NCBI GenBank assembly: GCA_964246975.1
Contig: CAXTSL010000053.1
Span: 1 to 20,922 of the forward strand
DNA: 20,922 nt
Direction: 5' to 3'
DNA from: Glacieibacterium sp964246975
GTDB lineage: Bacteria; Pseudomonadota; Alphaproteobacteria; Sphingomonadales; Sphingomonadaceae
Shown one piece after another: positions 20,792 to 20,922 of this stretch (positions are counted from its first letter, which is position 1; each line of letters begins with the position of its first letter). The notes beneath the pieces were generated by a model that searched no databases, was not told the origin of the DNA, and saw only the letters and a list, made by a program, of their open reading frames with translations. A program made the position numbers and the translations under genes.

Positions 20792-20922
20792 TCAGATCAT
20801 CGCCATCCCGCCGTTGACGTGCAGCGTCTGCCCGGTGACGTAGCCCGCTTCGCGCGATGCGAGCCACGCGACCGCCGCGCTGATGTCGGCCCCCTCGCCG
20901 AGCCGCCCGGCGGGGATGCGCG
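20792..20922 (-). CDS. fabG: 3-oxoacyl-ACP reductase, C-terminal end
   Basis: Only the last 43 codons lie in the window; the gene continues beyond base 20922. FabG is the NADPH-dependent short-chain reductase of fatty-acid elongation, acting on 3-oxoacyl-ACP. The visible C-terminus, RIPAGRLGEGADISAAVAWL then ASREAGYVTGQTLHVNGGMAMI, is the characteristic FabG ending (PxGRxGxxxDIAxxVxFLAS...YVTGQTLHVNGGMxM). It is followed by the palindromic repeat and then acpP and fabF, the usual fab cluster order. Confidence 0.95.
   Translation of the reverse strand, partial: RIPAGRLGEGADISAAVAWLASREAGYVTGQTLHVNGGMAMI

Overview
The window is about 21 kb of GC-rich, densely packed bacterial chromosome. It is most likely from an alphaproteobacterium of the order Sphingomonadales. 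The reasons are the gene content and order (6S RNA-fau-DUF2842-chorismate mutase; fabG-acpP-fabF-mltG), two PEPxxWA-type C-terminal sorting signals, and a GGAAC-type stress promoter candidate. This placement is inference from gene order and style, not from a phylogenetic marker. Most of it is housekeeping sequence; the accessory-looking material lies at 303-780 and 8238-10420.

Layout. At 1-302 is the end of hemB. Then comes a small cystatin-like protein (435-737), a periplasmic cyclophilin on the minus strand, a plus-strand leucine-dehydrogenase-family enzyme, and two small conserved proteins (DUF4287, DUF4112). From 8053 down to 3309 on the minus strand runs a compact block, lytic transglycosylase (MltB family)-rlpA-dacA-tmk-holB. 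It couples peptidoglycan and septum remodelling with dTMP phosphorylation and the clamp loader. A tRNA-Ser(UGA) follows, then a short region with a broken ankyrin-like remnant, then two tandem paralogous exported proteins with PEP-CTERM tails and the Cys/Gln signature of an internal thioester domain.

The 10.4-11.8 kb part holds 6S RNA directly in front of (probably overlapping) fau, then DUF2842 and an AroQ chorismate mutase whose tail runs antisense through tRNA-Asp. Next on the minus strand are a haloalkane dehalogenase (subfamily I type), a DUF1328 stress-type membrane peptide with a clear terminator, and an AI-2E/PerM-family permease. A divergent acyl-CoA thioesterase II (tesB) faces the last block.

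The last block, read from 20922 down to 15325 on the minus strand, is fabG-acpP-fabF-mltG-ydcF-like-plsC-DUF2125-DUF1761. From fabF to DUF2125 every junction is a 4-nt ATGA/GTGA overlap, so fatty-acid elongation, phosphatidate synthesis and glycan-strand termination appear translationally coupled.

The most interesting points are the intracellular bacterial cystatin with a complete QxVxG motif, the paired exosortase-type thioester proteins, a dispersed palindromic element that has become part of the rlpA reading frame, and the 6S RNA/fau start overlap. I found no CRISPR array, integrase, transposase or phage gene.
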